A DNA stretch of 63,576 nt from Selenomonadales bacterium (GCA_018335585.1 JAGXRZ010000042.1:1-63576); one strand, 5' to 3'. Counted from the stretch's first letter, positions 49,330 through 57,976 are shown. Notes: a model not told the origin generated them from the sequence alone. Numbers and translations are program-made.

Positions 49330-50055
49330 ATGGACACTTTCTACGCTAACCCGGATAAACAAGTAACGATTGTGGTCAACGGCAGGGCCTTCTATCGGCA
49401 CGCCATACAGACGCACTTTATAACCCCCGGCGAAGATTATCTTGAGATAATCCGCTTTTACGTAAGTGCGCTTTATCAGCCGGGCGACATCCTGTCGATA
49501 AGCGAGAAGGTCATCGCTCTTTGCCAGAACAGAATACTGGAAATGAGCGATATTAAGCTAAGCTTTTGGGCAAAGTTCTTAAGCCGCTTCGTCAATATGA
49601 CGCCGGCCGGGGAGTCCGTAGGTAATCCCTACAAGATGCAAATCGCCATAAACCTCGCCGGGTTGCCGCGCATTCTGCTGGCCGCGGCCTGCGCAGCTCT
49701 CACGCGACCTTTTGGCATCAAGGGCGTGTTCTACATGGTGGCGGGGCACGGCATCGCCGGCATCGACGGCTTCTGTGCCGATGCCTTTGACTGGTACCTT
49801 ACTAAAGGGGTGTTGGTGCCGGATAAACCGAGCGAGGTATGCCGCGAGATTGAGACAAAACTTGGCATTGCCTGTATGATCGTCGACGCCAACGACCTCG
49901 GCGTAACCATTCTTGGGCACTCCGACCATTTAGGGTTTAGCGAAGCAGAGCTCATGGGGATGCTCCGCGACAACCCGGCCGGGCAGGGCAGCGAACGCAC
50001 CCCGCTCGTGCTTATACGCCCCGGGCTGGCTGTGGACCAACTTTCGGCTGGGTAG
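49330..50055 (+). CDS. F420-0 ligase (CofE)-like protein
   Basis: The 241-residue product resembles the CofE-like domain that adds glutamate to coenzyme F420 or acts on similar acids: ISEKVIALCQNRI (about residues 57-69), the glycine-rich VAGHGIAGIDGFCAD and LGHSDHLGFSE. No other F420 gene is present, so F420 itself is doubtful. AAGGGAG precedes the ATG. The last 44 bp overlap the convergent ABC ATPase gene. Confidence 0.75.
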   Translation: MDTFYANPDKQVTIVVNGRAFYRHAIQTHFITPGEDYLEIIRFYVSALYQPGDILSISEKVIALCQNRILEMSDIKLSFWAKFLSRFVNMTPAGESVGNPYKMQIAINLAGLPRILLAAACAALTRPFGIKGVFYMVAGHGIAGIDGFCADAFDWYLTKGVLVPDKPSEVCREIETKLGIACMIVDANDLGVTILGHSDHLGFSEAELMGMLRDNPAGQGSERTPLVLIRPGLAVDQLSAG

Positions 50056-50791
50056 GAGTGGGTGTGCGGTACGCCGCGCGTCCCAGGCTGACAAAATCGC
50101 AGAGAAAGGGTCGGGTAGGGGCGGCGAGAATAGCCGACGGCTCCCCGTCCGCCACAATCATGCCCCTGTCCATCACTACCAGTCTGTCGGCAAGCAGCGC
50201 TACTTCGCTGTAATCATGGCTGACCATAACTCCGGTTGTATCCGTGAGGGCAAGCCACTCCCGTAAGTGCCGCAGGAGATAGGCCCGCGCTTCCACGTCT
50301 AAATAGGTAAAGGGCTCATCGAGAAATACGATGCGCGGCTCGGTCACTAGGGCCTGGGCCAGAATTACTCTAGCTGTCTCGCCGCCCGAAAGCGTCTTAG
50401 CTTGACGGGTTGCGAGCGTTTCAGCTTGCGTAACACCCAGCCAATGCAGCGCGCGTTCTCTCGCTAGCCGTGAGCTTACGCCTCTTAGCCGAAGCGGCAG
50501 ACTTACGTTGTCTAGCACACTGCCGGACAGAAGTCGCGGTGCCTGGAAAACGTGCGAGTACAGGCGCGTTATGGCTAAGCGATCCGTAGGCCAACGGTGC
50601 GCCGTGCCTTCTAAGCTATAGCTTTGGTGACTAGCTTCACCAATTGCCCCAAGGGCCCGCAGCAGCGAGGTCTTGCCCGCTCCGTTTGGGCCGATTACAG
50701 CCGTAAACTCCCCTCGGCGCACCGTGAACTCGGGTACGGCGAGGATTCTTCGCTTGTTGATGGTCAGGCACAGCTCTTTAACCGTGAGCAT
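50012..50791 (-). CDS. tupC: Tungstate-type ABC transporter ATP-binding protein
   Basis: The roughly 259-residue product has Walker A GPNGAGKTS (about residues 35-43), signature LSGGETAR (about 135-142), Walker B IVFLDEPF and the switch His in VSHDYSE. It is paired with a TupB-like permease, so tungstate or molybdate uptake is likely. ATG 50791 overlaps the permease end by 14 bp and follows GGGGAGG; a longer start is not needed. Its 3' end overlaps the convergent CofE-like gene by 44 bp. Confidence 0.82.
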   Translation of the reverse strand: MLTVKELCLTINKRRILAVPEFTVRRGEFTAVIGPNGAGKTSLLRALGAIGEASHQSYSLEGTAHRWPTDRLAITRLYSHVFQAPRLLSGSVLDNVSLPLRLRGVSSRLARERALHWLGVTQAETLATRQAKTLSGGETARVILAQALVTEPRIVFLDEPFTYLDVEARAYLLRHLREWLALTDTTGVMVSHDYSEVALLADRLVVMDRGMIVADGEPSAILAAPTRPFLCDFVSLGRAAYRTPTPTQPKVGPQPARGV

Positions 50792-51485
50792 TCCACAGCC
50801 TCCCCTGTTGCATAGCTGTGAGTATGAGCGCGACCCCATAAGACAAGGTCAGCAGGATAAACCCAAGCGCCACAGCGACTGCGAAGTTGCCGCGGTTTAC
50901 CTCAAGTACAATGGCTGTACTCAACACACGTGTATGCCCGCGGATATTGCCGCCCACAGCCATGGCTGCGCCTACCTCGGCCACCGCCGAGCCGAAGCCG
51001 GCCATCACGGCGGCGAGAATACTTAGGCGGGCCTCCCGTATCACAAGCCAGATCGTCTGCCACTTGTTCGCGCCCAGTGCTCTTATATGCAGGGCTAAGC
51101 CACCCTCTACCTGCATAACTCCGGCCATAGTCAGGGCTGTTACGCGTGGCAGGGCGATTAGGCAGCCGGCGATAACAAGTGCATAAGGCGTGTACATAAG
51201 CCTGAGACCACCTAAAGGCCCGCTTCGCCAGAGAAACAGGCTAACCCACAGACCGACCACGACGGGCGGTAGCCCTAAGGTTGAGTTGACCACAGCCCGC
51301 ACCGCTTGTCGTCCCGGAAAGCGCACTAACCCTAGGTAGGCCCCAAGCGGAACCCCAAGTAAAACGCTCAAAAGCGTAGCGCTGCCGCTTACTCGCACCG
51401 TCAGCCAAGCGATTTCGTAGATTTCGCCTTCACCCGTCGCGAGCATGCGAATGGCTGTAGTTATGCCCTCGAGTATCCAGTGCAT
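50778..51485 (-). CDS. tupB: Tungstate-type ABC transporter permease
   Basis: The 235-residue product has about five to six helices with TupB-like features: LGLPPVVVGLWVSLFLWRSG (about residues 90-109), the EAA-loop-like RALGANKWQTIWLVIREARL and GSAVAEVGAAMAVGGNIRG. It precedes the ATPase gene with overlap. The usual substrate-binding gene tupA is missing from this locus. AAAAGGAGGCC precedes the ATG. Confidence 0.85.
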   Translation of the reverse strand: MHWILEGITTAIRMLATGEGEIYEIAWLTVRVSGSATLLSVLLGVPLGAYLGLVRFPGRQAVRAVVNSTLGLPPVVVGLWVSLFLWRSGPLGGLRLMYTPYALVIAGCLIALPRVTALTMAGVMQVEGGLALHIRALGANKWQTIWLVIREARLSILAAVMAGFGSAVAEVGAAMAVGGNIRGHTRVLSTAIVLEVNRGNFAVAVALGFILLTLSYGVALILTAMQQGRLWNAHG

Positions 51486-51504
51486 GGCGGGCCTCCTTTT
51501 CGTG

Positions 51505-51780
51505 CCTAGTGCCCAGTGCTCAGTGCCCAGTAGAGCGAGGGACTACTGGCGCTGGCAGAGGGGAGCGTGCTCCGTGCTTCGTGCTCCGTGCGCCGTAGAA
51601 CGGGGGCCTTGCGGCTTACGGCTTACGGCTTACAGCGGAAAGCCGAAAGCGGAAAGCCACTCCCGTTCCCTTTCGCCTTTACCCTTTCCACCTTTCCACC
51701 CCGTCACTGCTCTGCTGGCGGCTGGTAGCCCTCCTCACAAGCGACAAGTGACAAGCGACAGCACTGTCCCGATTATTATA
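51505..51780. repeat. Heptamer-repeat island 11
   Basis: GTGCCTA/GTGCCCA/GTGCTCA x4, linker GTAGAGCGAGG, GTGCTCC/GTGCTTC x4, CTTACGG x3, GCGGAAA-type units, pyrimidine-rich CTTTCCACC units and AAGCGAC/AAGTGAC x3. Module types are those of islands 6 and 8 but partly in another order. No gene is visible in this divergent gap. Confidence 0.82.
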
Positions 51781-51830
51781 GCAGGAAAAACCAGTCTCGC
51801 CACCGTATATCTCCTGTAGGAGGTGGCGAG

Positions 51831-52625
51831 ATGTCTCTGACTCTAGATGAAATTCGCGGCATGCTGCTGCTCTGTGCTAAGGCCTTTAGCGGCAAACGCG
51901 GGCGGAGTGGAATCATCAAGTTTCTCTTAGGTGAGGCCAGCGCAAGCACCGAGCATTTAGCGCGAGAAAATGGCATTTCCGAGCTCTTTGGTGCCTTGGC
52001 AGGCCTTGACTACAAAGACGTGCAGCAATCCATAAGCCACCTTGAGCGGAACGGCTTCCTAGAGACTGTGAACAAAGAAGCACAAGGCAAGCTTCTCCCG
52101 CTTATGCAGGTGACGCCGCGTGGCTTAGCAGAATTAGAGCGGCTACGCCCGGCGCTAGCGCTAAGCGGGCAAGGTGCAGCTAGCGCCGAGAGGATGCTGC
52201 TTATCTTGATGCGGATGGCACGCCTGTTGGAAGGGCTTAAAGCGGCACAGCTGATAGATTTAGCTGCACAGCTTGGGTGCACCGACGGCCAACTCAGGCA
52301 GTACGTACAGCTCTTGTGCAAGGTGTTGCAGCTTCGCCCCGAGGCGGTGCTTGCCACCACCCACGCGCGCCAGCACTTCGCAGTTGTGCTTGAGCGCGGC
52401 CTGTGCACTGCCGCTTTCGCCGAACTGACCGAAGCCGAAGCGCAGGCGCTCCGGTGTTATGTCGGCATGCAGCTAAAGCACCAGCTCGACCGCGAAAGCC
52501 TGCAGCAGTATTACGACTTGGCCTCGCCCGAAGACAAAGCGCGCCAGGCCGCCGCGCGCCTCGCCGGACGCGAATGGCAGCACAAACACCCGCTTGTGTC
52601 GGTGTTGGGCTTTCTGTCACTCTAG
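51831..52625 (+). CDS. RQC-like winged-helix domain protein
   Basis: The 264-residue product resembles a free-standing RQC (RecQ C-terminal) winged helix at about residues 25-85, with IIKFLLGE, ELFGALAGLDYKDVQQSI and LERNGFLE. A helical C-terminal part of unknown role follows. The helicase core of RecQ is absent. It probably binds DNA; nothing nearby points to a pathway. AGGAGGTGG precedes the ATG at 51831. Confidence 0.7.
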   Translation: MSLTLDEIRGMLLLCAKAFSGKRGRSGIIKFLLGEASASTEHLARENGISELFGALAGLDYKDVQQSISHLERNGFLETVNKEAQGKLLPLMQVTPRGLAELERLRPALALSGQGAASAERMLLILMRMARLLEGLKAAQLIDLAAQLGCTDGQLRQYVQLLCKVLQLRPEAVLATTHARQHFAVVLERGLCTAAFAELTEAEAQALRCYVGMQLKHQLDRESLQQYYDLASPEDKARQAAARLAGREWQHKHPLVSVLGFLSL

Positions 52626-52626
52626 G

Positions 52627-52803
52627 CGCTAGGCTTTAGGCTTTAGGGGCTTTGAGCTTTGAGCTTTGAGCTGTGACCGAAGGGGAACAGGACACAGCCG
52701 CGACGCCGCTCTACTGGGCACTGAGCACTGGGCACTAGGCACTTCCCTCTACCAGCAGCCCCCCCGTCCACTAAGTGCAAAGTGCAAAGTGCAAAGTGCG
52801 CCC
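52627..52803. repeat. Heptamer-repeat island 12
   Basis: TAGGCTT x2, TTTGAGC x3, then CGCTCTACTGGGCAC with an ACTGAGC/ACTGGGC/ACTAGGC run and CCTCTACCAGCAGCC (same order as islands 2 and 8), and AAGTGCA x4 near 52775-52800. It lies between the convergent RQC and gerAC genes. Confidence 0.82.
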
Positions 52804-52807
52804 GTCA

Positions 52808-54085
52808 TCACTTATCCACCGGCTCAAGCCTTAGCAGCTCCAGACCAATATTGCGTATTTGCGCCTCTGCTTTAACCGTAAACTGCGCCGTTTGGATTTT
52901 GTTGCGCCATTCCTTGCTGTTCCAAAGCTCTGGGTACTGCCTGCGCATAAGTTGCCCGAGGCGCAGTGGGTCGCCGCCTGTAGCCGCCACCTTCTGTACC
53001 GCCTGCAGCGTGTTTTGCCGCAGTACGTCGCCAATCATCTTCTCCAGCAGCGCGCTGTTATCTTTTTTGCTTAAGTCAACATCACCCGCATAGTTGTGCA
53101 GGCTAAGTCGTACCTGAAGCCGCAAAGTGTAATGCGGCACTTCTTGCACCATTTCAAGACTCCAGTTAGCTGTTACGGACTCCATGCTTAGAACCATGGC
53201 ACTTTGCTTAGGGAACAGCCTCTCGTCCGGCGGAAACATGACGTTTACCATCAGGCGATTCGCCTTACCCATGGCTAGGTACACAAACTGGGCTTCGGGC
53301 AAAGTAAGTGTCTCGACTACCTTGTCGCCCTGCCAGATAGCGGCGCCTACCACCTGCACGTCTTCCTGCGGAGGGCGCGGCGCGGTTTCTCCGCCGTTTC
53401 CGCCACCGCCGGCACCGGCACCACCACCTCCTCCTCCGCCCGCCTGCTGACCGTTTGGCGCGGCTGCCTCCGCCTCTTTTTCGGCCTGCCTACGGTCTAG
53501 CGTGCCGATGGGGCTGACCAGTGCGGTCATGGCGTCCATCCCCGGCATCATCATATGCGTAATAAACGCCGAAACTGTGGTGCGCGGGGCGTCCCGCCTG
53601 AAGATGGCCCGGTCTAACAGGCTTCTTAAGTGTACGGAAATAAGCTGGTGCGCGGGAGGTTGCACAGACAGGAGCGCTTGCGCCGTACCCCGCGTGACAA
53701 TTACATGTGCCCCGAGCCTAAAATCAGGATGTGCGCAGAGGTCGTTTAGTACCGGCGACAGCGGCTGTTTAGCCGCCGCTTCTCCGATCACAAGCACTCC
53801 CAACACGGCTAGGGAGAGATGCTGGCCGTTGGTATGGTTCCAAAGCGTTAAGGCTTCGCTCACGCTGTGGGCGCGAATGGTCAATACGCGGTTTTCCCGC
53901 ATACGCCTCTCCTCCATCAGCGGGTGGACAATCGTTACATTTAGGTGCGGGGCCTCCGGCAGCCAATCTACGCCTAAGCTAGTTACAAACGCTCTTCTCT
54001 CTACGGGAAGAGCATCCCAGCAGCCGCTAAGCAGGGTAGAGATGACGATAAGTCCTAGCACCAAAAGGCACTTGGCTTTCTTCAT
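52808..54085 (-). CDS. gerAC: Spore germination protein GerAC (lipoprotein)
   Basis: GerAC is the lipoprotein subunit of the germinant receptor. The roughly 425-residue product has a lipobox LLSGC (Cys at residue 22), the family motif CWDALPVERRAFVTSLGVDW, and the C-terminal GerAC domain. A glycine-rich insert (about residues 212-232, with a run of seven Gly) separates the domains; this is unusual. ATG 54085 overlaps the gerAB stop (ATGA). It is the last gene of gerAA-AB-AC. Confidence 0.92.
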   Translation of the reverse strand: MKKAKCLLVLGLIVISTLLSGCWDALPVERRAFVTSLGVDWLPEAPHLNVTIVHPLMEERRMRENRVLTIRAHSVSEALTLWNHTNGQHLSLAVLGVLVIGEAAAKQPLSPVLNDLCAHPDFRLGAHVIVTRGTAQALLSVQPPAHQLISVHLRSLLDRAIFRRDAPRTTVSAFITHMMMPGMDAMTALVSPIGTLDRRQAEKEAEAAAPNGQQAGGGGGGGAGAGGGGNGGETAPRPPQEDVQVVGAAIWQGDKVVETLTLPEAQFVYLAMGKANRLMVNVMFPPDERLFPKQSAMVLSMESVTANWSLEMVQEVPHYTLRLQVRLSLHNYAGDVDLSKKDNSALLEKMIGDVLRQNTLQAVQKVAATGGDPLRLGQLMRRQYPELWNSKEWRNKIQTAQFTVKAEAQIRNIGLELLRLEPVDK

Positions 54086-55170
54086 TGCTTTTGCCGCTTC
54101 CTTAGGGCGAAGTAGCCAAGCGGCAGCAGAATTACGGCGCTCAGCGTAAAAAAGGAGAGGTCGAAAGTGCCAAGGAGGTCGGCTAAGGTAATCAGCTCGC
54201 GCAGCGGTGTCTCGCCCCACGAGGCGATTAGCAGGAATGAACCGAGAAAAACCGCCGTCTTACGGAAGCATGCTTTCGGTACCAACCCTTGGATAAGGCG
54301 CGTGCCCATATAGAGCTGCGTGCCGGAAGTCATCACGACCATGCCTATCCACATAAACAGGGCCAAGCTGTCGAAGCGCTCGATTACACTGGTCTCGGCG
54401 ATGCTCAGCATAACGAGTGTAGGGACTAACAAACGCGTCAGGTGTTCAAGGCCAAAAAAGGCGATGGCCGCCACTGTGGTCAGAGTATACACGGCTGTCA
54501 CTAAACCTATCGACCACAGCACGGCACGAACAGACTCTTCTGGTTTTCGCAGATGCGGGTAGCTAAAGAGGAGAATATCAAAGCCCGCATAGCTATAGGC
54601 CGCGGCTATCGCCCCGGCTAGGAAACTGCCGACATCGGCGTCGCCAAAGACGGGCCGCAGGTGGACCATATGCCCGGCCACTAAGGGTACGACTAGGAGC
54701 GTCATCAGCGGGAACCAGAGCATGACGCTAAGCTCCGCCAAGCGGGCTAAGCTGTTAATGCCGGCCGATACCGCCAGCACCGAGAGTACTAAGATAATGG
54801 TAGCAAAGACGGTGCTTGGGGTGTGCGTCAACATGCGGTTGGTAATAATGGCCGAAAATATACGCATCGTCAGGATGACAAAAAAACACGCCTTAACGAG
54901 GTACAAGAGGAGCCAGATGCGCCCAAGGAGCGGTCCCATAAGCTTGGTGCTCCACTGTGCGGGATCTTCGCCGGGGAAAAGACCGGCCAAACGATTGGAG
55001 AGAAGGGCCACAAGAAGCACCGCCAAGCCCGCAACCGCCACCGCTACCCACGCCGAGCGTCCGGCTTCCTCGGCCGTTACGCGCGGCAGCGAGAAAATGC
55101 CGTTGGCAATCAGTGCGCTTATAATCAACATGCCGTGTTGAAAGCCGGTGACAGACGGTTTTGGGTTCAC
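54082..55170 (-). CDS. gerAB: Spore germination protein GerAB (permease-like)
   Basis: The 362-residue product has about ten hydrophobic helices of the APC-type fold that binds the germinant. Motifs include IANGIFSLPRV near the N terminus and YAGFDILLFSYPHL in the middle. It starts at a GTG whose last bases overlap the gerAA stop (GTGA) and ends overlapping gerAC, giving a coupled operon. Expression is expected in the forespore. Confidence 0.93.
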   Translation of the reverse strand: MNPKPSVTGFQHGMLIISALIANGIFSLPRVTAEEAGRSAWVAVAVAGLAVLLVALLSNRLAGLFPGEDPAQWSTKLMGPLLGRIWLLLYLVKACFFVILTMRIFSAIITNRMLTHTPSTVFATIILVLSVLAVSAGINSLARLAELSVMLWFPLMTLLVVPLVAGHMVHLRPVFGDADVGSFLAGAIAAAYSYAGFDILLFSYPHLRKPEESVRAVLWSIGLVTAVYTLTTVAAIAFFGLEHLTRLLVPTLVMLSIAETSVIERFDSLALFMWIGMVVMTSGTQLYMGTRLIQGLVPKACFRKTAVFLGSFLLIASWGETPLRELITLADLLGTFDLSFFTLSAVILLPLGYFALRKRQKQ

Positions 55171-56690
55171 TGGTCACTCCCCTGTATCCGCCTATTTTGT
55201 TCGGAGGTGAATCCTCGGTAGGGCTTATGAAATACAAAGTCCGAAAAGCTAGATAAGCGCAAGGGAGCAAAGGGGCGCAGGTATGGCACCCCTAATATTT
55301 CTAGAGAAGCCATATGAATGAAAATCGCCGTCCAGACCGCCGTAATACCTATGCCCGACAGAACGGCTGCCGCCGCCAACAGCACATACCTGAGTACCCG
55401 CGTCAGACCTACTACGCGGTAGTCGGGTGTAGCGAATGAGCTAACTACGGTGATAGCGACGACGATGACAAGGAGGGGGCTCACCAGGCGGGCGAGAATC
55501 ACCGCTTGCCCCAGCACAAATGCGCCTACGACGCCCACCGTCTGACCGATTTTCGAAGGTATGCGCAGCGTCCCTTCCTGGAGAATATCGACTAGGACTA
55601 ACATCAGTACCGATTCAACCGCCGGCGGAAAGGGTATGCCGGCACGCGCCGCGGCTACGGCAAAGAGCAAGTCGGTTGGTAAGAGCTCGTAGTTGTACGT
55701 TATAATAGCCACATACAGCGCGGGCAGTGTGGTAGCGATAAGAAACGCCAGCAGGCGAAATGCCCGCATTAAGCTCGTTACCGCATAGTGGTCGAAGTAG
55801 TCGGCCGGACTTTGAAAGAGGTCGCTAAACCCCATCGGCAGAATTAAGGCTTCCGGAGAGCCGTCTAAGAAGAGCGCGATGCGGCCTTCCAGCAGATTTC
55901 CGGCCACACGATCCGGCCTTTCGGACTGGATGGCTTGGGGGAAGGGTGACCATGGAGTAACCCCGAGCAGAGAGGTCAGGTAGTTTGTCTGGAGCAAACC
56001 GGCGACATCGACTGACGAGAGCTTTTGGCGCAACTGCCCTACGGTATCCGCTGTGGCCAAGCCGTCTATATAGAGCATTAAGAGGCGTCGTGGATTGCGT
56101 TTGCCAAGCGTAAACGTCTCTATACGGAGCAGAGGCGTGCGTATCAGCTGGCGCACGAGCGCGAGGTTAAGTTCGCAGTCTTCGACAAAGGCGATTTTCG
56201 GGCCAAAGACCGTGGTCTCTATTTCGGGATGAGTGACGCTGCGGCCGCGGTAAGCGCGGGCGTCGACAGCCAAGGCTGACTTAAGCCCATCCGCCAAGAC
56301 AATCGCTTCGCCAAGCAACAAGCGGTTTAGTGCGTCGTCCTGTGTGTCAGTTTCGGTAATCGTCCCACATGTCAAGAGATTGCGGAGGGTGTTTGTGCCG
56401 CTACTCTTTGGAGTTGGGTCGACCAGCGCGGTAAGGCCGGAGAGCGGCAGGATAACTTCCGCCGCGATGCGCGCTTCGTCGGCCAGGCTACGCAGGTATA
56501 GAGCCGCCATTTTCCTCCCGGCGACGCCGAGGCGAAACTCGCGTACCGTAAAGTCGGGCGCCTGCCTGAACAGTTCCTGAAAGTAAGTAAGGTCTTCTGC
56601 GTATCCTTGCAGGGGAACGGCGGCTGTCGCTGTATCTTGGGATGTCCCCTTGGTCAACCACGCGCTAATCTTCTCCCACAGGCTCACCAC
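55167..56690 (-). CDS. gerAA: Spore germination protein GerAA
   Basis: The roughly 507-residue product has a large soluble N-terminal half (PLSGLTALVDPTP, RNPRRLLMLYIDG, EGRIALFLDGSPEALILP) and four to five C-terminal helices with GIPFPPAVESVLMLVLVDIL and RIPSKIGQTVGVVGA. This is GerAA, which forms an ion channel in the receptor. GTG 56690 after AGGAGGTGG gives the usual length; a further 38 codons upstream would run toward the divergent dgt gene. It is the first gene of the operon. Confidence 0.93.
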   Translation of the reverse strand: MVSLWEKISAWLTKGTSQDTATAAVPLQGYAEDLTYFQELFRQAPDFTVREFRLGVAGRKMAALYLRSLADEARIAAEVILPLSGLTALVDPTPKSSGTNTLRNLLTCGTITETDTQDDALNRLLLGEAIVLADGLKSALAVDARAYRGRSVTHPEIETTVFGPKIAFVEDCELNLALVRQLIRTPLLRIETFTLGKRNPRRLLMLYIDGLATADTVGQLRQKLSSVDVAGLLQTNYLTSLLGVTPWSPFPQAIQSERPDRVAGNLLEGRIALFLDGSPEALILPMGFSDLFQSPADYFDHYAVTSLMRAFRLLAFLIATTLPALYVAIITYNYELLPTDLLFAVAAARAGIPFPPAVESVLMLVLVDILQEGTLRIPSKIGQTVGVVGAFVLGQAVILARLVSPLLVIVVAITVVSSFATPDYRVVGLTRVLRYVLLAAAAVLSGIGITAVWTAIFIHMASLEILGVPYLRPFAPLRLSSFSDFVFHKPYRGFTSEQNRRIQGSDQ

Positions 56691-56755
56691 TCTTCCACCT
56701 CCTACGCCTATTCTCTCCATGGATAAACGTTCCATGCACAGAAGGGAGGAAGTCC

Positions 56756-57853
56756 ATGCTAAATCCACTGCCACCTGCTCTACTGCGGGCGCGCGCTTAC
56801 CCACGCGAGGCCGACTTGCGCGGCGACTACTTTCGCGACGTCACGGCCATCATCCACTCCACGCCTTTTCGCCGTCTCAAGCACAAGACGCAAGCTTTTT
56901 ATGCGCCACAAAACGACCACGTCTGCACACGCATTGAGCATGTGCTGCACGTGGCCACGATTGCCGTAACTATTTGTAAGGCGCTTGGGCTCGACGCCGA
57001 CTTGGCGCAGGCGATTGCCTTAGCACACGATTTGGGGCACGCGCCTTTCGGACACGAAGGCGAACGCGTGCTGCACAACAGGACGACGGAGATTGGCGGC
57101 TTTATCCACGAGTTGCACGGTCTGCGCGTGGTAGATGTGTTAGCGCACGACGGGGCAGGGCTTAACCTGACGTATGGAGTGCGCGACGGTGTAATTAGTC
57201 ACTGTGGAGAGCGTTTTGAACAACGCCTTGCCCCGGAGCCTCTCCCAAAGATACTGGCTGAAGTTAAAGACCGCGGGCTCGCTCCCAATACCTACGAGGG
57301 CTGTGTCGTGCGCCTCGCCGACAAAATAGCCTATCTCGGGCGCGACTTAGAAGACGCGATTACCGCTAAGTTTGTCACCCTAGCGGAGGTAGACCCCCTA
57401 GTGAGGCAGGCGCTGGGCAGTTCAAACGGGCAGATTATCGGCACGCTTGTCGCCGATGTAGTGCAGGAGTCGACGGGGAAAGATTACGTCGGCTTTTCCG
57501 ACGAGAAAAACGAATTGGTGCTGCGGCTCTACGCCTTTAACAAAGAGCGCATCTACCGTCACCCCCGCATGGAGCGCTACCGCGTGTTTTGCCAGCGCAT
57601 TATCGAAGGTGTGTTTGACTATTTGTTAGATCTCTTCACGCGGCAAGGATGGGATTTGCCGCCCTATGCGCATGGGGCAATTCGCCTCGACGCGCAGTTT
57701 GGCGAGTTTTTGCGCGGTATGCGGCACATCTATGAGGCCAATGCGGTGCCAGCCGTGCGTATTATCGCCGACTATGTGGCGGGCATGACCGACGACTTCG
57801 CCATAGAAGCCATAAAGCAAATAACTATCCCCGCGCCTATAGATTTTGACTGA
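56756..57853 (+). CDS. dgt: dGTPase-family HD-domain protein
   Basis: The 365-residue product has STPFRRLKHKTQAF (about residues 35-48), RIEHVLHV (about 60-67) and the HD motif LAHDLGHAPFGHEGE (about 88-102), hallmarks of deoxyguanosine triphosphate triphosphohydrolase-like enzymes that break dNTPs to deoxynucleoside and triphosphate. GGGAGG precedes the ATG. It diverges from gerAA with only about 65 bp between. Nucleotide preference is not evident from the sequence. Confidence 0.9.
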   Translation: MLNPLPPALLRARAYPREADLRGDYFRDVTAIIHSTPFRRLKHKTQAFYAPQNDHVCTRIEHVLHVATIAVTICKALGLDADLAQAIALAHDLGHAPFGHEGERVLHNRTTEIGGFIHELHGLRVVDVLAHDGAGLNLTYGVRDGVISHCGERFEQRLAPEPLPKILAEVKDRGLAPNTYEGCVVRLADKIAYLGRDLEDAITAKFVTLAEVDPLVRQALGSSNGQIIGTLVADVVQESTGKDYVGFSDEKNELVLRLYAFNKERIYRHPRMERYRVFCQRIIEGVFDYLLDLFTRQGWDLPPYAHGAIRLDAQFGEFLRGMRHIYEANAVPAVRIIADYVAGMTDDFAIEAIKQITIPAPIDFD

Positions 57854-57867
57854 GAGCAGAGCGTGGA

Positions 57868-57976
57868 TTCACCACAGAGTCACAGAGGACACAGAGGTTT
57901 GAGTGAAGGAGTACGTGCCAGGGTGGGTATTGTGCCTTCTTCTTCCTCTCTGTGCTCTCAGTGCCTCTGTGGTGAA
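57868..57976. repeat. MITE-like inverted-repeat element
   Basis: TTCACCACAGAG (57868-57879) and CTCTGTGGTGAA (57965-57976) are perfect inverted ends. Adjoining CACAGAGGACACAGAGG and CCTCTCTGTGCTCTCAG extend the arms imperfectly. The 109-bp unit has no gene and may be a non-autonomous mobile repeat; the same CACAGAG ends occur in repeats of many other bacteria. Confidence 0.7.
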
